Program-made: the position numbers and the translations under genes
The notes under the pieces: model-generated
What the model saw: the letters and a program-made list of their open reading frames with translations, nothing else
What the model was told of the DNA's origin: nothing
Database searches by the model: none
Source of the DNA: Thiothrix sp. UBA5583
GTDB lineage: Bacteria > Pseudomonadota > Gammaproteobacteria > Thiotrichales > Thiotrichaceae
Assembly (NCBI GenBank): GCA_002425225.1
Contig: DILV01000029.1
Span: 51,693 to 115,692 of the forward strand
Reading direction: 5' to 3'
DNA length: 64,000 bases
In this document: in pieces, positions 51,148 to 59,789 of the stretch
Layout of the letters: every line of letters begins with the position of its first letter
How positions within the stretch are numbered: the stretch's first letter is position 1

Positions 51148-52227
51148 ATGATAGAACAAGATAAGAATAAACCGGATGACACCCCCGTGGCACTCACTCC
51201 CTTGCCAGCAGGTTATCAAGACTGGCTGATTAGCCTTAAAACCCGCATTCACACCGCACAACAGCGGGCAACATTAGCGGTTAACCGTGAGTTGGTGTTG
51301 TTATATTGGCAAATAGGGCAGGAAATTTTAACCCGCCAATCCACGCAGGGTTGGGGCGCGAAAGTGATTGACCGCTTGGCGCATGACTTGCGGGTTGCTT
51401 TTCCTGACATGAAAGGATTTTCACCGCGTAACCTCAAATACATGCGTTCTTTTGCCCAAAACTGGAGCAGCAGTGAATTTGTGCAAGAGGTGCTTGCACA
51501 ATTGCCGTGGTATCACCACATCACCTTATTGGATAAGCTCAACACCCAAGCAGCTCGTGAATGGTATGCCCAACAAGCCATCACCCACAATTGGTCTCGC
51601 AACGTATTGGTGATGCAAATAGAAACTAACTTGCTAGATAGAGCAGGTAAAGCCGTCAATAACTTTGCTCAGTGTTTGCCAACACCTCAATCTGACTTGG
51701 CACGAGAATCGCTGAAAGACCCTTATCGCCTAGACTTTTTGGGATTAGGACAAGAGGCACAGGAACGAGCTGTCGAAACTGCATTGGTTGAGCACATCAC
51801 GCAATTTTTGCTGGAACTAGGTGCAGGCTTTGCTTTTGTTGGCAAGCAAATTCATTTAGAGGTGGGTGGAGACGACTTTTATTTGGACTTGCTATTTTAC
51901 CACCTAAAATTGCGTTGTTATGTGGTAGTCGAACTCAAAGCGGGTGACTTTAAACCGGAACATACTGGGCAAATCAGTTTTTATTTGAGTGCGGTCGATT
52001 CATTGCTTAAACACCCAGATGATCAGCCCTCCATCGGATTACTGTTGTGCAAAAATCATAACCGCATCGTAGCAGAATACGCTTTGCGTGATAGTCATAA
52101 ACCCATAGGCATTGCCCAGTATCAATTGGGTGATGCTATTCCAGCCGTGCTTGAAATCGGTTTGCCCACCATTGAGCAAATTGAACAAGAACTCAGTATC
52201 AAAACACACCCAAACGATAAGCCATGA
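51148..52227 (+). CDS. DUF1016 (YhcG/RpnC-like) PD-(D/E)XK nuclease, second copy
   Basis: 359 residues: RATLAVNRELVLLYWQIGQEILTRQSTQGWG, FSPRNLKYMRSFAQNW, LPWYHHITLLDKL, then the nuclease domain HLEVGGDDFYLDLLFYHLKLRCYVVVELKAGDF (D...E-x-K) and HPDDQPSIGLLLCK. It is clearly a paralogue of the gene at 48517, but well diverged. The stop overlaps the hsdM start (ATGA). Two such nucleases in one type I operon is unusual. Confidence 0.9.
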   Translation: MIEQDKNKPDDTPVALTPLPAGYQDWLISLKTRIHTAQQRATLAVNRELVLLYWQIGQEILTRQSTQGWGAKVIDRLAHDLRVAFPDMKGFSPRNLKYMRSFAQNWSSSEFVQEVLAQLPWYHHITLLDKLNTQAAREWYAQQAITHNWSRNVLVMQIETNLLDRAGKAVNNFAQCLPTPQSDLARESLKDPYRLDFLGLGQEAQERAVETALVEHITQFLLELGAGFAFVGKQIHLEVGGDDFYLDLLFYHLKLRCYVVVELKAGDFKPEHTGQISFYLSAVDSLLKHPDDQPSIGLLLCKNHNRIVAEYALRDSHKPIGIAQYQLGDAIPAVLEIGLPTIEQIEQELSIKTHPNDKP

Positions 52228-53834
52228 CTGAATCAGACCAAAAGAAATTGGGTATCACCCTTTGGAACATCGCTGACGACCTGCGCGGTGCGATGAATGC
52301 CGATGACTTCCGCGACTACATGCTGTCGTTCCTGTTTTTGCGCTACCTCTCCGACAACTACGAAGCGGCCGCGAAAAAGGAACTGGGTGCGGATTACCCG
52401 GATACTGCCGACCTGCCCAACGTCACACCGCTGAGCCTGTGGTATCAGGATTATGCGGAAGACGTGGCGGATTTTGAAAAGCAAATGCGCCTCAAAGTGC
52501 ATTACGTGATCGAACCCCAATACCTGTGGAGCAACATCGCGGAATTGGCGCGTACCCAAAACCCCGACCTGCTGACAACCCTGTATAACGGTTTCAAATA
52601 CATCGAAGAAAAATCCTTTGGTGGCAATTTTCAGGGGCTGTTTTCCGAGATCAACCTGCATTCCGAAAAGCTGGGCAGAAAACCGGCTGAGCGCAATGCC
52701 AAACTCTGCACCATCATCCAGAAAATCGCCGAAGGGATTGCCCAGTTCAGCACCAACACCGACATTTTAGGTGACGCCTACGAATACCTGATCGGTCAGT
52801 TTGCAGCAGGCAGCGGCAAAAAAGCTGGTGAGTTTTACACCCCGCAGCAGATTTCCACCATTCTCTCTGAAATCGTCACGCTGGACAGCCAAGAACCCAA
52901 AACCGGCAAGAAGAAAAAGCTGGAAAATGTGCTCGACTTCGCCTGTGGATCCGGTTCATTGCTGCTGAATGTCAGAAACCGGATGCGTCAGGAAGGCGGG
53001 ACAATTGGCAAAATCTACGGGCAGGAAAAGAACATCACCACCTACAACCTCGCACGGATGAACATGCTGCTGCACGGGGTGAAGGATACCGAATTCGAGA
53101 TTCACCACGGCGATTCCCTGCTCAATGACTGGGGCATCCTCAATGAGATGAACCCAGCGAAAAAGCTGAAATTCGATGCGGTGGTCGCCAATCCGCCATT
53201 TAGCTACCGTTGGGAACCTAACGACGCGCTGGGCGAGGACTTTCGTTTCAAGAACTACGGTCTTGCGCCTAAATCCGCTGCTGACTTCGCGTTTTTGCTG
53301 CACGGCTTCCACTTCCTCAGTGATAACGGCGTGATGGCGATTATCCTGCCGCATGGTGTGCTGTTTCGGGGCGGGGCGGAGGAGCGCATCCGCACCAAAC
53401 TGCTGAAGGACGGGCACATCGACACCGTGATCGGTTTGCCGCCCAACCTGTTTTTCTCCACCGGTATTCCGGTCTGCGTTCTGGTGCTGAAACGCTGCAA
53501 AAAACCGGATGATGTGCTGTTTATCAATGCCGCCGACCATTTCGAGAAAGGCAAGCGGCAAAACCGCCTGCTGCCGGAGCATATCGACAAGATTGTCAGC
53601 ACTTACCAATACCGCAAGGAAGAGGAACGTTATTCGCGCAAAGTGGGCATGGCAGAAATCGAAAAGAACGATTACAACCTGAATATCTCGCGCTATGTCA
53701 GCACCGCCAAGGGCGAGGAAACCATTGATCTGCAAGCGGTCAATGCGGAACTCAGAGCGATTGAGAAACGCGCCGTACAAGCCTCCGAGACCCACAACGC
53801 CTTCCTCAAGGAACTGGGGTTATTACCGATCTGA
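52224..53834 (+). CDS. hsdM: Type I methyltransferase subunit HsdM (second system)
   Basis: 536 residues: KKLGITLWNIADDLRGAMNADDFRDYMLSFLFLRYLSDNYE opens the HsdM helical domain; YTPQQISTIL, AdoMet motif I DFACGSGS (238-245) and catalytic NPPFSYRW (about 323) form the N6-adenine methylase. The C-terminal EIEKNDYNLNISRYV is standard. It is last in the hsdR-DUF1016-hsdS-DUF1016-hsdM operon, an unusual order because hsdM usually comes first or second. It converges on the cytochrome b gene. Confidence 0.95.
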   Translation: MTESDQKKLGITLWNIADDLRGAMNADDFRDYMLSFLFLRYLSDNYEAAAKKELGADYPDTADLPNVTPLSLWYQDYAEDVADFEKQMRLKVHYVIEPQYLWSNIAELARTQNPDLLTTLYNGFKYIEEKSFGGNFQGLFSEINLHSEKLGRKPAERNAKLCTIIQKIAEGIAQFSTNTDILGDAYEYLIGQFAAGSGKKAGEFYTPQQISTILSEIVTLDSQEPKTGKKKKLENVLDFACGSGSLLLNVRNRMRQEGGTIGKIYGQEKNITTYNLARMNMLLHGVKDTEFEIHHGDSLLNDWGILNEMNPAKKLKFDAVVANPPFSYRWEPNDALGEDFRFKNYGLAPKSAADFAFLLHGFHFLSDNGVMAIILPHGVLFRGGAEERIRTKLLKDGHIDTVIGLPPNLFFSTGIPVCVLVLKRCKKPDDVLFINAADHFEKGKRQNRLLPEHIDKIVSTYQYRKEEERYSRKVGMAEIEKNDYNLNISRYVSTAKGEETIDLQAVNAELRAIEKRAVQASETHNAFLKELGLLPI

Positions 53835-53851
53835 TGAGGTTGGGTTTTGCC

Positions 53852-54532
53852 TTAGCGTTTCGGCGCTTTCTGGATGCTGTCGACCGACACATGCACCACC
53901 GCCGATTTCTTGCTTGCTGGCGGTGTGTTCCCGCCCTCATCCCGCCCTTCCACATGGAAATAGCGGTAGCCGTTGATGATGCCGGAAATGCCCGCCCCCT
54001 TGCCTTTCAGGTCATGCAGAACAACCGCCAGGATGTGCAGCACGCTGAAACCCAGAATGATGCTAGCTAGCACGTCATGCCAGCCAAACATCGACATGCC
54101 AAGGAAGCTGTTTGCCGAGTTGTAATACAGCCCGCTGAACGCACACAGCAGCAATACCAGCCACAACAACGGGTAAAGTTGTCGCCAGAACGGATTATGC
54201 GCAAACCAGTTCGGTAAGGGCGCACGCGCAAAGCTCAGATAAAATAGCAGCATTTGCTTTACGCCTACCCATTGCGCCCGATCCGGCAACAATGCCCGCC
54301 AATGGGCACTACCCGGCAGCATGAACAGCAGAATGACCCGTGCAACCACTGCCACGATCAGCAACTGCCCGACAATCAGATGCCAGTCGCGCCAGAATTC
54401 GTAATCCGCCGCCCCCAGCCCGATGGCCCAAACGCTGACAAACTGAAACAGTACACCAACAGCAATCAGCCAGTGGGGCAGGCGTACCCAACCCGACCAG
54501 ACCAGTATGTGGCGGATGGTTTCCTGTGGCAT
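53852..54532 (-). CDS. Cytochrome b561/b6-type membrane protein
   Basis: 226 residues from ATG 54532 (AAGGGG upstream). Four to five membrane helices carry heme-ligand candidates: WVRLPHWLIAVGVLFQFVSVW, FWRDWHLIVGQLLIVAVVARVILLF, GWHDVLASIILGFSVLHILAVVLHDLKG. This is the b-type subunit of small respiratory redox enzymes (cytochrome b561 / Ni-hydrogenase b family). A hydrophilic tail (PPASKKSAVVHVSVD) follows. No partner enzyme gene is adjacent. The longer open frame upstream lacks family support. Confidence 0.85.
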   Translation of the reverse strand: MPQETIRHILVWSGWVRLPHWLIAVGVLFQFVSVWAIGLGAADYEFWRDWHLIVGQLLIVAVVARVILLFMLPGSAHWRALLPDRAQWVGVKQMLLFYLSFARAPLPNWFAHNPFWRQLYPLLWLVLLLCAFSGLYYNSANSFLGMSMFGWHDVLASIILGFSVLHILAVVLHDLKGKGAGISGIINGYRYFHVEGRDEGGNTPPASKKSAVVHVSVDSIQKAPKR

Positions 54533-54749
54533 GGTATTCCCCTTCTGCAATTTACGTATAAGGGCAAGTGTAAGCGATTGCCCACCAGCATGGGAAAAAT
54601 CGTTACGCTGCCAGCCTGCGCCCCGACTTTGGTCAATACCGCCACAGTTGTCACTTCCTGACAGGCACGTCACTGCCAATGGCTGACGCACATTCCTAAC
54701 AATAAAATAAAAACCAAAATTATCAATAACTTGGGGTTTCCACCAACGT

Positions 54750-54765
54750 TGGCACGGGGGTTGCA
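54750..54765 (+). promoter_or_regulatory. Perfect sigma-54 promoter in a gene-free region
   Basis: TGGCACGGGGGTTGCA fits the consensus TGGCACGRNNNTTGCW at every defined position. It overlaps a CCAACGTTGG palindrome. Transcription should start near 54776. No coding gene follows for about 300 bp, pointing to an RNA gene. Confidence 0.8.
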
Positions 54766-54775
54766 ATAATCCTCT

Positions 54776-54917
54776 CAGTCAGAACAGCGTAACAACAACA
54801 AAAGAATTTATCAGCAAGCCCCAAGAAGCAGAGAGCAGGCATAATCATCAATAACAACAAGCTGCCTAGCCATGTTTCGACTCCTCTAACCCCCGCCCTA
54901 AAGCGGGGGTATTTATT
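54776..54917 (+). ncRNA. Predicted sigma-54-dependent small RNA with two AAnAAnAA motifs
   Basis: From the predicted start to the hairpin at 54890-54917 is about 142 nt with no plausible open frame. Two stretches fit the AAnAAnAA (CA) motif bound by Hfq/Crc: AACAACAA at 54791-54798 and AATAACAA at 54850-54857. Sigma-54 control plus CA motifs is the hallmark of Pseudomonas CrcZ/CrcY/CrcX, which titrate Hfq-Crc. This one is shorter and no sequence match to those RNAs is claimed. Expression is not proven. The remaining bases of the 54533-55069 gap hold an AT-rich leader for the beta-helix gene. Confidence 0.55.
54890..54917 (+). terminator. Terminator-like hairpin of the predicted small RNA
   Basis: CCCCCGC and GCGGGGG pair perfectly around CCTAAA, followed by TATTTATT. 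The T-run is interrupted. Similar CCC-CCTAAA-GGG hairpins also occur at IS200/IS605 ends, so an element remnant is an alternative. Confidence 0.6.
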
Positions 54918-55069
54918 GGCAGTAACAGCCGGTCTCGTTATCGGTGGATTCTGACCAAACCATGACATAAATCAACTTTCTATTATAAGCTGAGATAATC
55001 AGTTTTTGTTTTTAACTTGCCTAAATGCTACCTTGTTGTTACTTGCGAAACACAATGAGGGAGTTACCC

Positions 55070-57409
55070 ATGAAAAAGCACAAGGCGTATTTTTACGCCT
55101 CCATCCCCCTGTTGCTGGCAGCTCAGGCAGGCCATGCCGCCAACTACTACGTAGCTACCACAGGCAACGACACCAACGCGGGTACGGAAGCCGCACCGTT
55201 CAAGACCATCCAGAAAGCCGCTAACACCGCCAATGCGGGAGATACCGTCTACATCCGAGGTGGCACTTACAGCGGGGTGGTACTGGTCAGCAAATCCGGC
55301 ACAGCGGGCAACCCCATCACCTTCACCAATTACCCCGGTGAAACTCCGGTGCTGGACGCCACCGGCAAAACCAGTGCCGATTACTGGAACGGTATTTTCA
55401 CCATCCGGGGGACTGCCACCAACAAAACCCGCCATGTCCGTGTCAGCGGTTTGAAGGTACAAAATAACACCTCCTCCAACGGCTTTGGCATCTCCTGCTA
55501 TGACTGTGCTGACGTGGAAATCCGCAACAACAAAACCTATAACACCCGCCTGTCCGGGATCGTGGTGGGCTATGGCGACCGGGTGGTGGTGGATGGCAAC
55601 GACATTGAGAAAGCCAACAACGGCGGTGAACATGAAAACCTTTCCGTGTTGCGGGAAAGCAGTTTCGTGACCGTCACCAATAACGTGGTGCATGATAACG
55701 GCAATGATGCTGGTGGCGGTGAAGGCATCGACATCAAGCAAGGTTCACACGACGTGCTGGTGCAAGGCAACACCGTTTACAACAACACCAAGGTCGGGAT
55801 TTATGTGGATGCCTGGAACAAGCATACCTACAACATCCTGATTGACCGCAACAAGGTTTACGGCATCGGCAAAAGTGCCATTACCTTGGGATCGGAATGC
55901 GGCGGCCCCTTGCGTAATGTCACCATCAGCAACAACCTCGTTTACAACAATACCCGCCACGGGGTGAATGTCGGTATTTGGGGCGATATGTTTGGGCAAT
56001 GTGGCAGCCCAGCCCCCACCCCCGGCAACATCAACGGGGTAAAAATCGTCAATAACACTATCGTCGGCAATGGTCAGGTCGGGATCAATTACACCCGTGA
56101 TGCAGGTGTCCCCATCCACCCTGAATTTGGCAATATCTACGTTGCCAACAACCTCATCCACGACAACGGGCATAAAACCCTGAACTTTGCAGGTTGCCCG
56201 ATCTCCAACAACGGCAATGCCGACGTTGCATCCCATTACACCATCGAAAACAACCTGCTGAATGGTCCATCCGGCAAGCCACGGTGTGACTGGGGTAGCG
56301 AAATGCTGGGGGTTAACCCCGTACTGGCAGCCCCACAACTCGCCAGTGCTACCGATTTCCACCTGACTGCCAACTCACCCGCCATTGATGCGGGTACGGC
56401 AACCAACGCCCCAGACCATGATTACGACGGTCTGGTACGTCCCATGAACGGGGTGTGGGATATAGGGGCTTATGAGTTCTCCGGTCAACCACCAGCCCTG
56501 AACATCACCACTACCAGCTTGCCACAAGCTACCGTAGGCACAAGCTATACCGCACAAGCCAATGCCAGCGGCGGGGTTGCCCCTTACTCCTGGCAGCTTG
56601 TCAGTGGGGTTTTGCCTAACGGCTTGAACCTGAGTGCCACGGGCTTGGTAAGCGGAACACCCACCACAGCAGGGACAGCCACTGTCACCTTGGGTGTCAC
56701 TGATGCCAACGGCGCACTGGATACACAGGAATTGGGCTTAGTGGTGGCAGAGCAACCCGTTGCCGTGCCACCGAATATCACCACCACCAGCCTGGCGGCA
56801 GGTACAGCGGGCACAGCCTATAGCGCAACCTTAGCGGTTAGCAGTGGCACAGCCCCGTATACCTGGTCACTCAACAGCGGCAGCTTGCCAGCAGGCTTGT
56901 CCTTGAGTGCTGCGGGCGTCATCAGTGGTACACCCACCACGGCGGGGACAACCAGCTTCAGCGTTAAAGTGACCGATGGCAAAGGCTTGTCGGATACCCA
57001 AGCCCTGAGCCTGACCATCAACGCCACCCCACCAGCCACAGGCAATGCGGACATGGCATTGACCGTGTTCAAGGCAACCAAGGCCAGCGTCACCAAGGGT
57101 ACAGCCGCCGAGTTCAGCTTCACGGTGAAGAACAACGGCAATGATACCGCCAGCAATGCGCGTTTTGTGTTGCCGTTGCCTGCCAATATGGCATGGGTCA
57201 AAGGTGGCAACGGTAGCGAATGCAGCGCCACCACTACCCAAGTGACGTGCAGTTTTGGCAGCTTGGCAAAAGGGGCTTCACGTACCCGTTACCTCTACCT
57301 GCGTCCTGCGGTGACGGGCAGTTATGCCCTGACAGGTACAGCCACCTCCGACAAGGGGGACAGTAACCTGAGCAACAACAGCGTAGCCATCACCTTGACC
57401 GCACAATAA
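55070..57409 (+). CDS. Secreted parallel beta-helix protein with two Ig-like and one DUF11-type domain
   Basis: 779 residues from ATG 55070 (GAGGGAG upstream). Signal peptide ending GHAA. A right-handed beta-helix (about 25-470) with YYVATTGNDTNAGTEAAPFKTIQKAANTANAGDTVYIRGG, the opening usual for polysaccharide-lyase/DUF1565-like helices, and many N-N repeats (VEIRNNKTYN, VTNNVVHDNG). Two putative Ig modules of He_PIG type (TTSLPQATVGTSYTA; TTSLAAGTAGTAYSA; each ending SGTPTTAGT), then a DUF11-like CARDB/adhesin module (MALTVFKATKASVTKGTAAEFSFTVKNNGNDTA). Probably a polysaccharide-binding or -cleaving surface protein; no catalytic residues assigned. Confidence 0.88.
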   Translation: MKKHKAYFYASIPLLLAAQAGHAANYYVATTGNDTNAGTEAAPFKTIQKAANTANAGDTVYIRGGTYSGVVLVSKSGTAGNPITFTNYPGETPVLDATGKTSADYWNGIFTIRGTATNKTRHVRVSGLKVQNNTSSNGFGISCYDCADVEIRNNKTYNTRLSGIVVGYGDRVVVDGNDIEKANNGGEHENLSVLRESSFVTVTNNVVHDNGNDAGGGEGIDIKQGSHDVLVQGNTVYNNTKVGIYVDAWNKHTYNILIDRNKVYGIGKSAITLGSECGGPLRNVTISNNLVYNNTRHGVNVGIWGDMFGQCGSPAPTPGNINGVKIVNNTIVGNGQVGINYTRDAGVPIHPEFGNIYVANNLIHDNGHKTLNFAGCPISNNGNADVASHYTIENNLLNGPSGKPRCDWGSEMLGVNPVLAAPQLASATDFHLTANSPAIDAGTATNAPDHDYDGLVRPMNGVWDIGAYEFSGQPPALNITTTSLPQATVGTSYTAQANASGGVAPYSWQLVSGVLPNGLNLSATGLVSGTPTTAGTATVTLGVTDANGALDTQELGLVVAEQPVAVPPNITTTSLAAGTAGTAYSATLAVSSGTAPYTWSLNSGSLPAGLSLSAAGVISGTPTTAGTTSFSVKVTDGKGLSDTQALSLTINATPPATGNADMALTVFKATKASVTKGTAAEFSFTVKNNGNDTASNARFVLPLPANMAWVKGGNGSECSATTTQVTCSFGSLAKGASRTRYLYLRPAVTGSYALTGTATSDKGDSNLSNNSVAITLTAQ

Positions 57410-57437
57410 GCAATCTGACTTTTCACGAGAAGTTGAG

Positions 57438-57466
57438 GGGGAAGCCGAAAGGTTTCCCCTTTTTTT
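57438..57466 (+). terminator. Rho-independent terminator of the beta-helix gene
   Basis: GGGGAAGCC and GGTTTCCCC pair (one G-U) around a GAAA tetraloop, followed by seven T. It begins 28 bp after the stop codon. Confidence 0.92.
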
Positions 57467-57559
57467 CTGGCTGGCACACACTCACAACTCGCTTTCCCCT
57501 GTGTTCATGAATATTTCCCATATACTTAAAAAAATCATTACCACCCAAGGAGACACCCC

Positions 57560-57919
57560 ATGAGCTACATCGACGGATTCGTATTACCCGTTCCCGAAAA
57601 TCGTCTGGAAGACTATCGCGTAATGGCGCAACAGGCAGGCGAAATCTGGATGGAACACGGCGCACTCGCCTACAAGGAATGCGTGGGCGAAGACCTGAGT
57701 TCCGAATTTGCCAACAATTCTTTCCCACGTATCGCCGGGGTGCAGGAAGGTGAAACCGTCATTTTCGCCTTCATCGTCTACCAATCCCGCGAGCACCGCG
57801 ATGAAGTAAACGCCAAAGTCCACCAAGACCCACGGATGCAATGCGGCGACATGAAGGATTTGCCGTTCGATTGCAACCGCATGAATTACGGCGGCTTCAC
57901 CACCTTGGTAGATTTGTAG
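57560..57919 (+). CDS. DUF1428-family protein
   Basis: 119 residues: YIDGFVLPVPENRLEDYRVMAQQAGEIWMEHGALAYKECVGEDL, FIVYQSREHRDEVNAKVHQDPRM and the ending FDCNRMNYGGFTTLVDL match DUF1428 (YbaA-like) fully. The fold is a dimeric alpha-beta barrel; function unknown. The start has AAGGAG 8 bp upstream. It begins a rightward run with the VOC and YafY genes. Confidence 0.93.
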   Translation: MSYIDGFVLPVPENRLEDYRVMAQQAGEIWMEHGALAYKECVGEDLSSEFANNSFPRIAGVQEGETVIFAFIVYQSREHRDEVNAKVHQDPRMQCGDMKDLPFDCNRMNYGGFTTLVDL

Positions 57920-57934
57920 AGAAAGTCAGACCCT

Positions 57935-57954
57935 CCTGACATGATGCTGTCAGG
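57935..57954. promoter_or_regulatory. CCTGACA-N6-TGTCAGG palindrome, copy 2
   Basis: Perfect 7-bp arms around TGATGC, in the 92-bp gap between DUF1428 and the VOC gene. Identical arms and spacing to 28936-28955. The WYL-type regulator two genes downstream is the candidate binder (autoregulation). Confidence 0.65.
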
Positions 57955-58011
57955 AAGCAGCATCTATACTAAAAAAACCAATCAACAATGACCCACCAAA
58001 GGAGTAATACC

Positions 58012-58410
58012 ATGAAAGCGAACCCCGTCGGCTGGTTTGAAATCTACGTGCAGGATATGCCTCGCGCCATCGCCTTCTACGAAGCCATGCTTGCAACCAA
58101 GCTGGAAAAGCTACCCATGTCTGACCCTGAAGCCTGGCCTGATCTGGAAATGTGGACGTTTCCGATGTCCGATTGCGACAATCCTACCTATGGTGCTGCG
58201 GGCGCACTGTGCAAAATGGGCGGTTGCCCATCCGGTGGCGGCGGTACATTAGTGTATTTCAGTTGTGAAGATTGCGCAGTGGATGCCGCTCGCGCCGCAG
58301 CCAACGGTGGCAGCATCTTCAAGGAAAAAATGCCGATCGGCGAACACGGTTTCATTGCGCTGGTGTTCGACACCGAGGGCAATATGATCGGCCTGCATTC
58401 GATGGCGTAA
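58012..58410 (+). CDS. VOC/glyoxalase-fold protein
   Basis: 132 residues from ATG 58012. NPVGWFEIYVQDMPRAIAFYEAML is the beta-alpha-beta start of the VOC superfamily; FEIYV and the end FIALVFDTEGNMIGLHS supply candidate metal ligands. A GGCPSGGGGTLVYFSCEDCAVDAARAAANGGSI segment is typical of PhnB/YdeN-like single-module proteins. Substrate unknown. It is followed after 9 bp by the YafY-type regulator, so it is probably in one operon. Confidence 0.88.
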   Translation: MKANPVGWFEIYVQDMPRAIAFYEAMLATKLEKLPMSDPEAWPDLEMWTFPMSDCDNPTYGAAGALCKMGGCPSGGGGTLVYFSCEDCAVDAARAAANGGSIFKEKMPIGEHGFIALVFDTEGNMIGLHSMA

Positions 58411-58419
58411 GGCTGACCC

Positions 58420-59106
58420 ATGCGCCGTGCCGACCGTTTGTTTCAGCTTGTGCAAATCCTGCGTAACAAGCGGCTGGTCACTGCGCGTGAACTTGCCGAG
58501 CGGCTGGAGGTTTCCGAGCGCACCATTTATCGCGACATTCAGGACTTGAGCGTCTCTGGCGTGCCGGTGGAAGGCGAAGCCGGGGTTGGCTATCACCTGC
58601 GTTATTCGCTCGACATTCCGCCGCTGATGTTTACCGCTGCCGAAATCGAAGCGCTGGTGGTGGGTGCGCGGATGCTGCAAGCCTGGGGTGGCAGTGAACT
58701 CGGCAGCAGTGCGAAATCGGTACTCGACAAGGTTCATGCTGTCATTCCCACCGAACTGCACCGCCATCTGGAGGAAAGCCGCCTGTTTGCCATGCGTTTC
58801 GGGGTGCGCGAAGACCTCGAAACCACCCTCGACACCTGCCGCCATGCGATTGCCCAGCACCGTTACCTGCGGCTGGATTACCAGCGGGCTGACCACGAAT
58901 GCAGCCAGCGCGATGTCAAACCACTGGGGCTGTTTTTCTGGGGCAATGTGTGGACGCTGACCGCATGGTGCGAATTGCGCCACGACTTCCGTACCTTCCG
59001 CCTCGACCGCATCCGCTGGCTGGATACGCTGGACAAGATTTTTGAGGAATCGCCGGGGCAAACGCTGGGCGATTTCGTCAGGCTGATGCAGTCAGAAGGC
59101 TATTGA
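58420..59106 (+). CDS. YafY-family HTH/WYL transcriptional regulator
   Basis: 228 residues. HTH_11 DNA-binding domain (RRADRLFQLVQILRNKRLVTARELAERLEVSERTIYRDIQDLSVSGVPVEGEAGVGYHLR) then a helical linker and a WYL domain (RYLRLDYQRAD, VKPLGLFFWGNVWTLTAWCELRHDFRTFRLDRI). WYL regulators sense ligands or nucleic acid and usually regulate adjacent VOC-type genes. The likely operators are the two CCTGACA-N6-TGTCAGG sites. Confidence 0.93.
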   Translation: MRRADRLFQLVQILRNKRLVTARELAERLEVSERTIYRDIQDLSVSGVPVEGEAGVGYHLRYSLDIPPLMFTAAEIEALVVGARMLQAWGGSELGSSAKSVLDKVHAVIPTELHRHLEESRLFAMRFGVREDLETTLDTCRHAIAQHRYLRLDYQRADHECSQRDVKPLGLFFWGNVWTLTAWCELRHDFRTFRLDRIRWLDTLDKIFEESPGQTLGDFVRLMQSEGY

Positions 59107-59108
59107 GC

Positions 59109-59741
59109 CTAAATCGTCCAGGAACCATGCGCCAAACCGACCAGTGTCCACTGGTTGCCACCACCCGCATCTTTGAGGATCACCATCAGGCTAGTCCAGT
59201 CCATGCCGTTATAGGCGGGGTTGGTTCCGGGCTGGTGGTATTCGACGATGCGGTATTGTGGCTGCGGGAAACTGCCCAGCAGATTGTTGATCAGGTTGCC
59301 TTGCGAGTGGAAATCGCTGTTGCTGCTGATCAGCGTGACCGTGGCATTGCTGTGGTAGGGGAAATCCCACACGTAGCGCCCGAAATAGTCGCGCACATGC
59401 AGCATGATCGGGTCGCCGGAACCATCCTGCGTTCCCCAGTTGCGGGTCGGCGGATTTTGCAGGATGAAATCGCTTTCAAACGCGGTGGCAGTCAGGATCT
59501 GGTCAGTGGCTTCCGTGCGGTAATACGGCATGAAACGCACCCCTGCCGCATCAAACAGGCTGGTAAACGGCTGCAAGCCGCCGCTGCCGTTTTGCAGGTT
59601 GTTGATGGCTTGCACCACCGTATTGGCTGCCTGCAAAGGCGTGCCGCTAATGACTTGCTGGTTGTTGTTGCTGCTGTTGGGGGTGTTGATGCAGGCACTG
59701 AGCAAGCCCGCCAGCAACAGCATGAGGATTCGTTGAAACAT
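59109..59741 (-). CDS. Lipoprotein of unknown function
   Basis: 210 residues with a lipobox (LLAGLLSAC, Cys 17), an Asn/Gln linker (NTPNSSNNNQQ), then a mixed alpha/beta chain: LFDAAGVRFMPYYRTEATDQ, DYFGRYVWDFPYHSNATVTL, YRIVEYHQPGTNPAYNGMDW and the final LVGLAHGSWTI. No domain named. Convergent with the YafY gene (2-bp gap). Start has GGAGG upstream. Confidence 0.75.
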   Translation of the reverse strand: MFQRILMLLLAGLLSACINTPNSSNNNQQVISGTPLQAANTVVQAINNLQNGSGGLQPFTSLFDAAGVRFMPYYRTEATDQILTATAFESDFILQNPPTRNWGTQDGSGDPIMLHVRDYFGRYVWDFPYHSNATVTLISSNSDFHSQGNLINNLLGSFPQPQYRIVEYHQPGTNPAYNGMDWTSLMVILKDAGGGNQWTLVGLAHGSWTI

Positions 59742-59789
59742 TGCGCACCTCCATTGATTGTGCCAGGGGAAAGAACTCCCCCTTACACC

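Noticed and set aside
54880..54920. IS200/IS605 insertion
   Set aside because: Only a hairpin similar to such ends is seen; no tnpA or tnpB is present.
54723..54968. Leftward open frame of 81 codons over the predicted small RNA
   Set aside because: No protein family, odd composition, no ribosome site; it is antisense to the sigma-54 promoter and hairpin.
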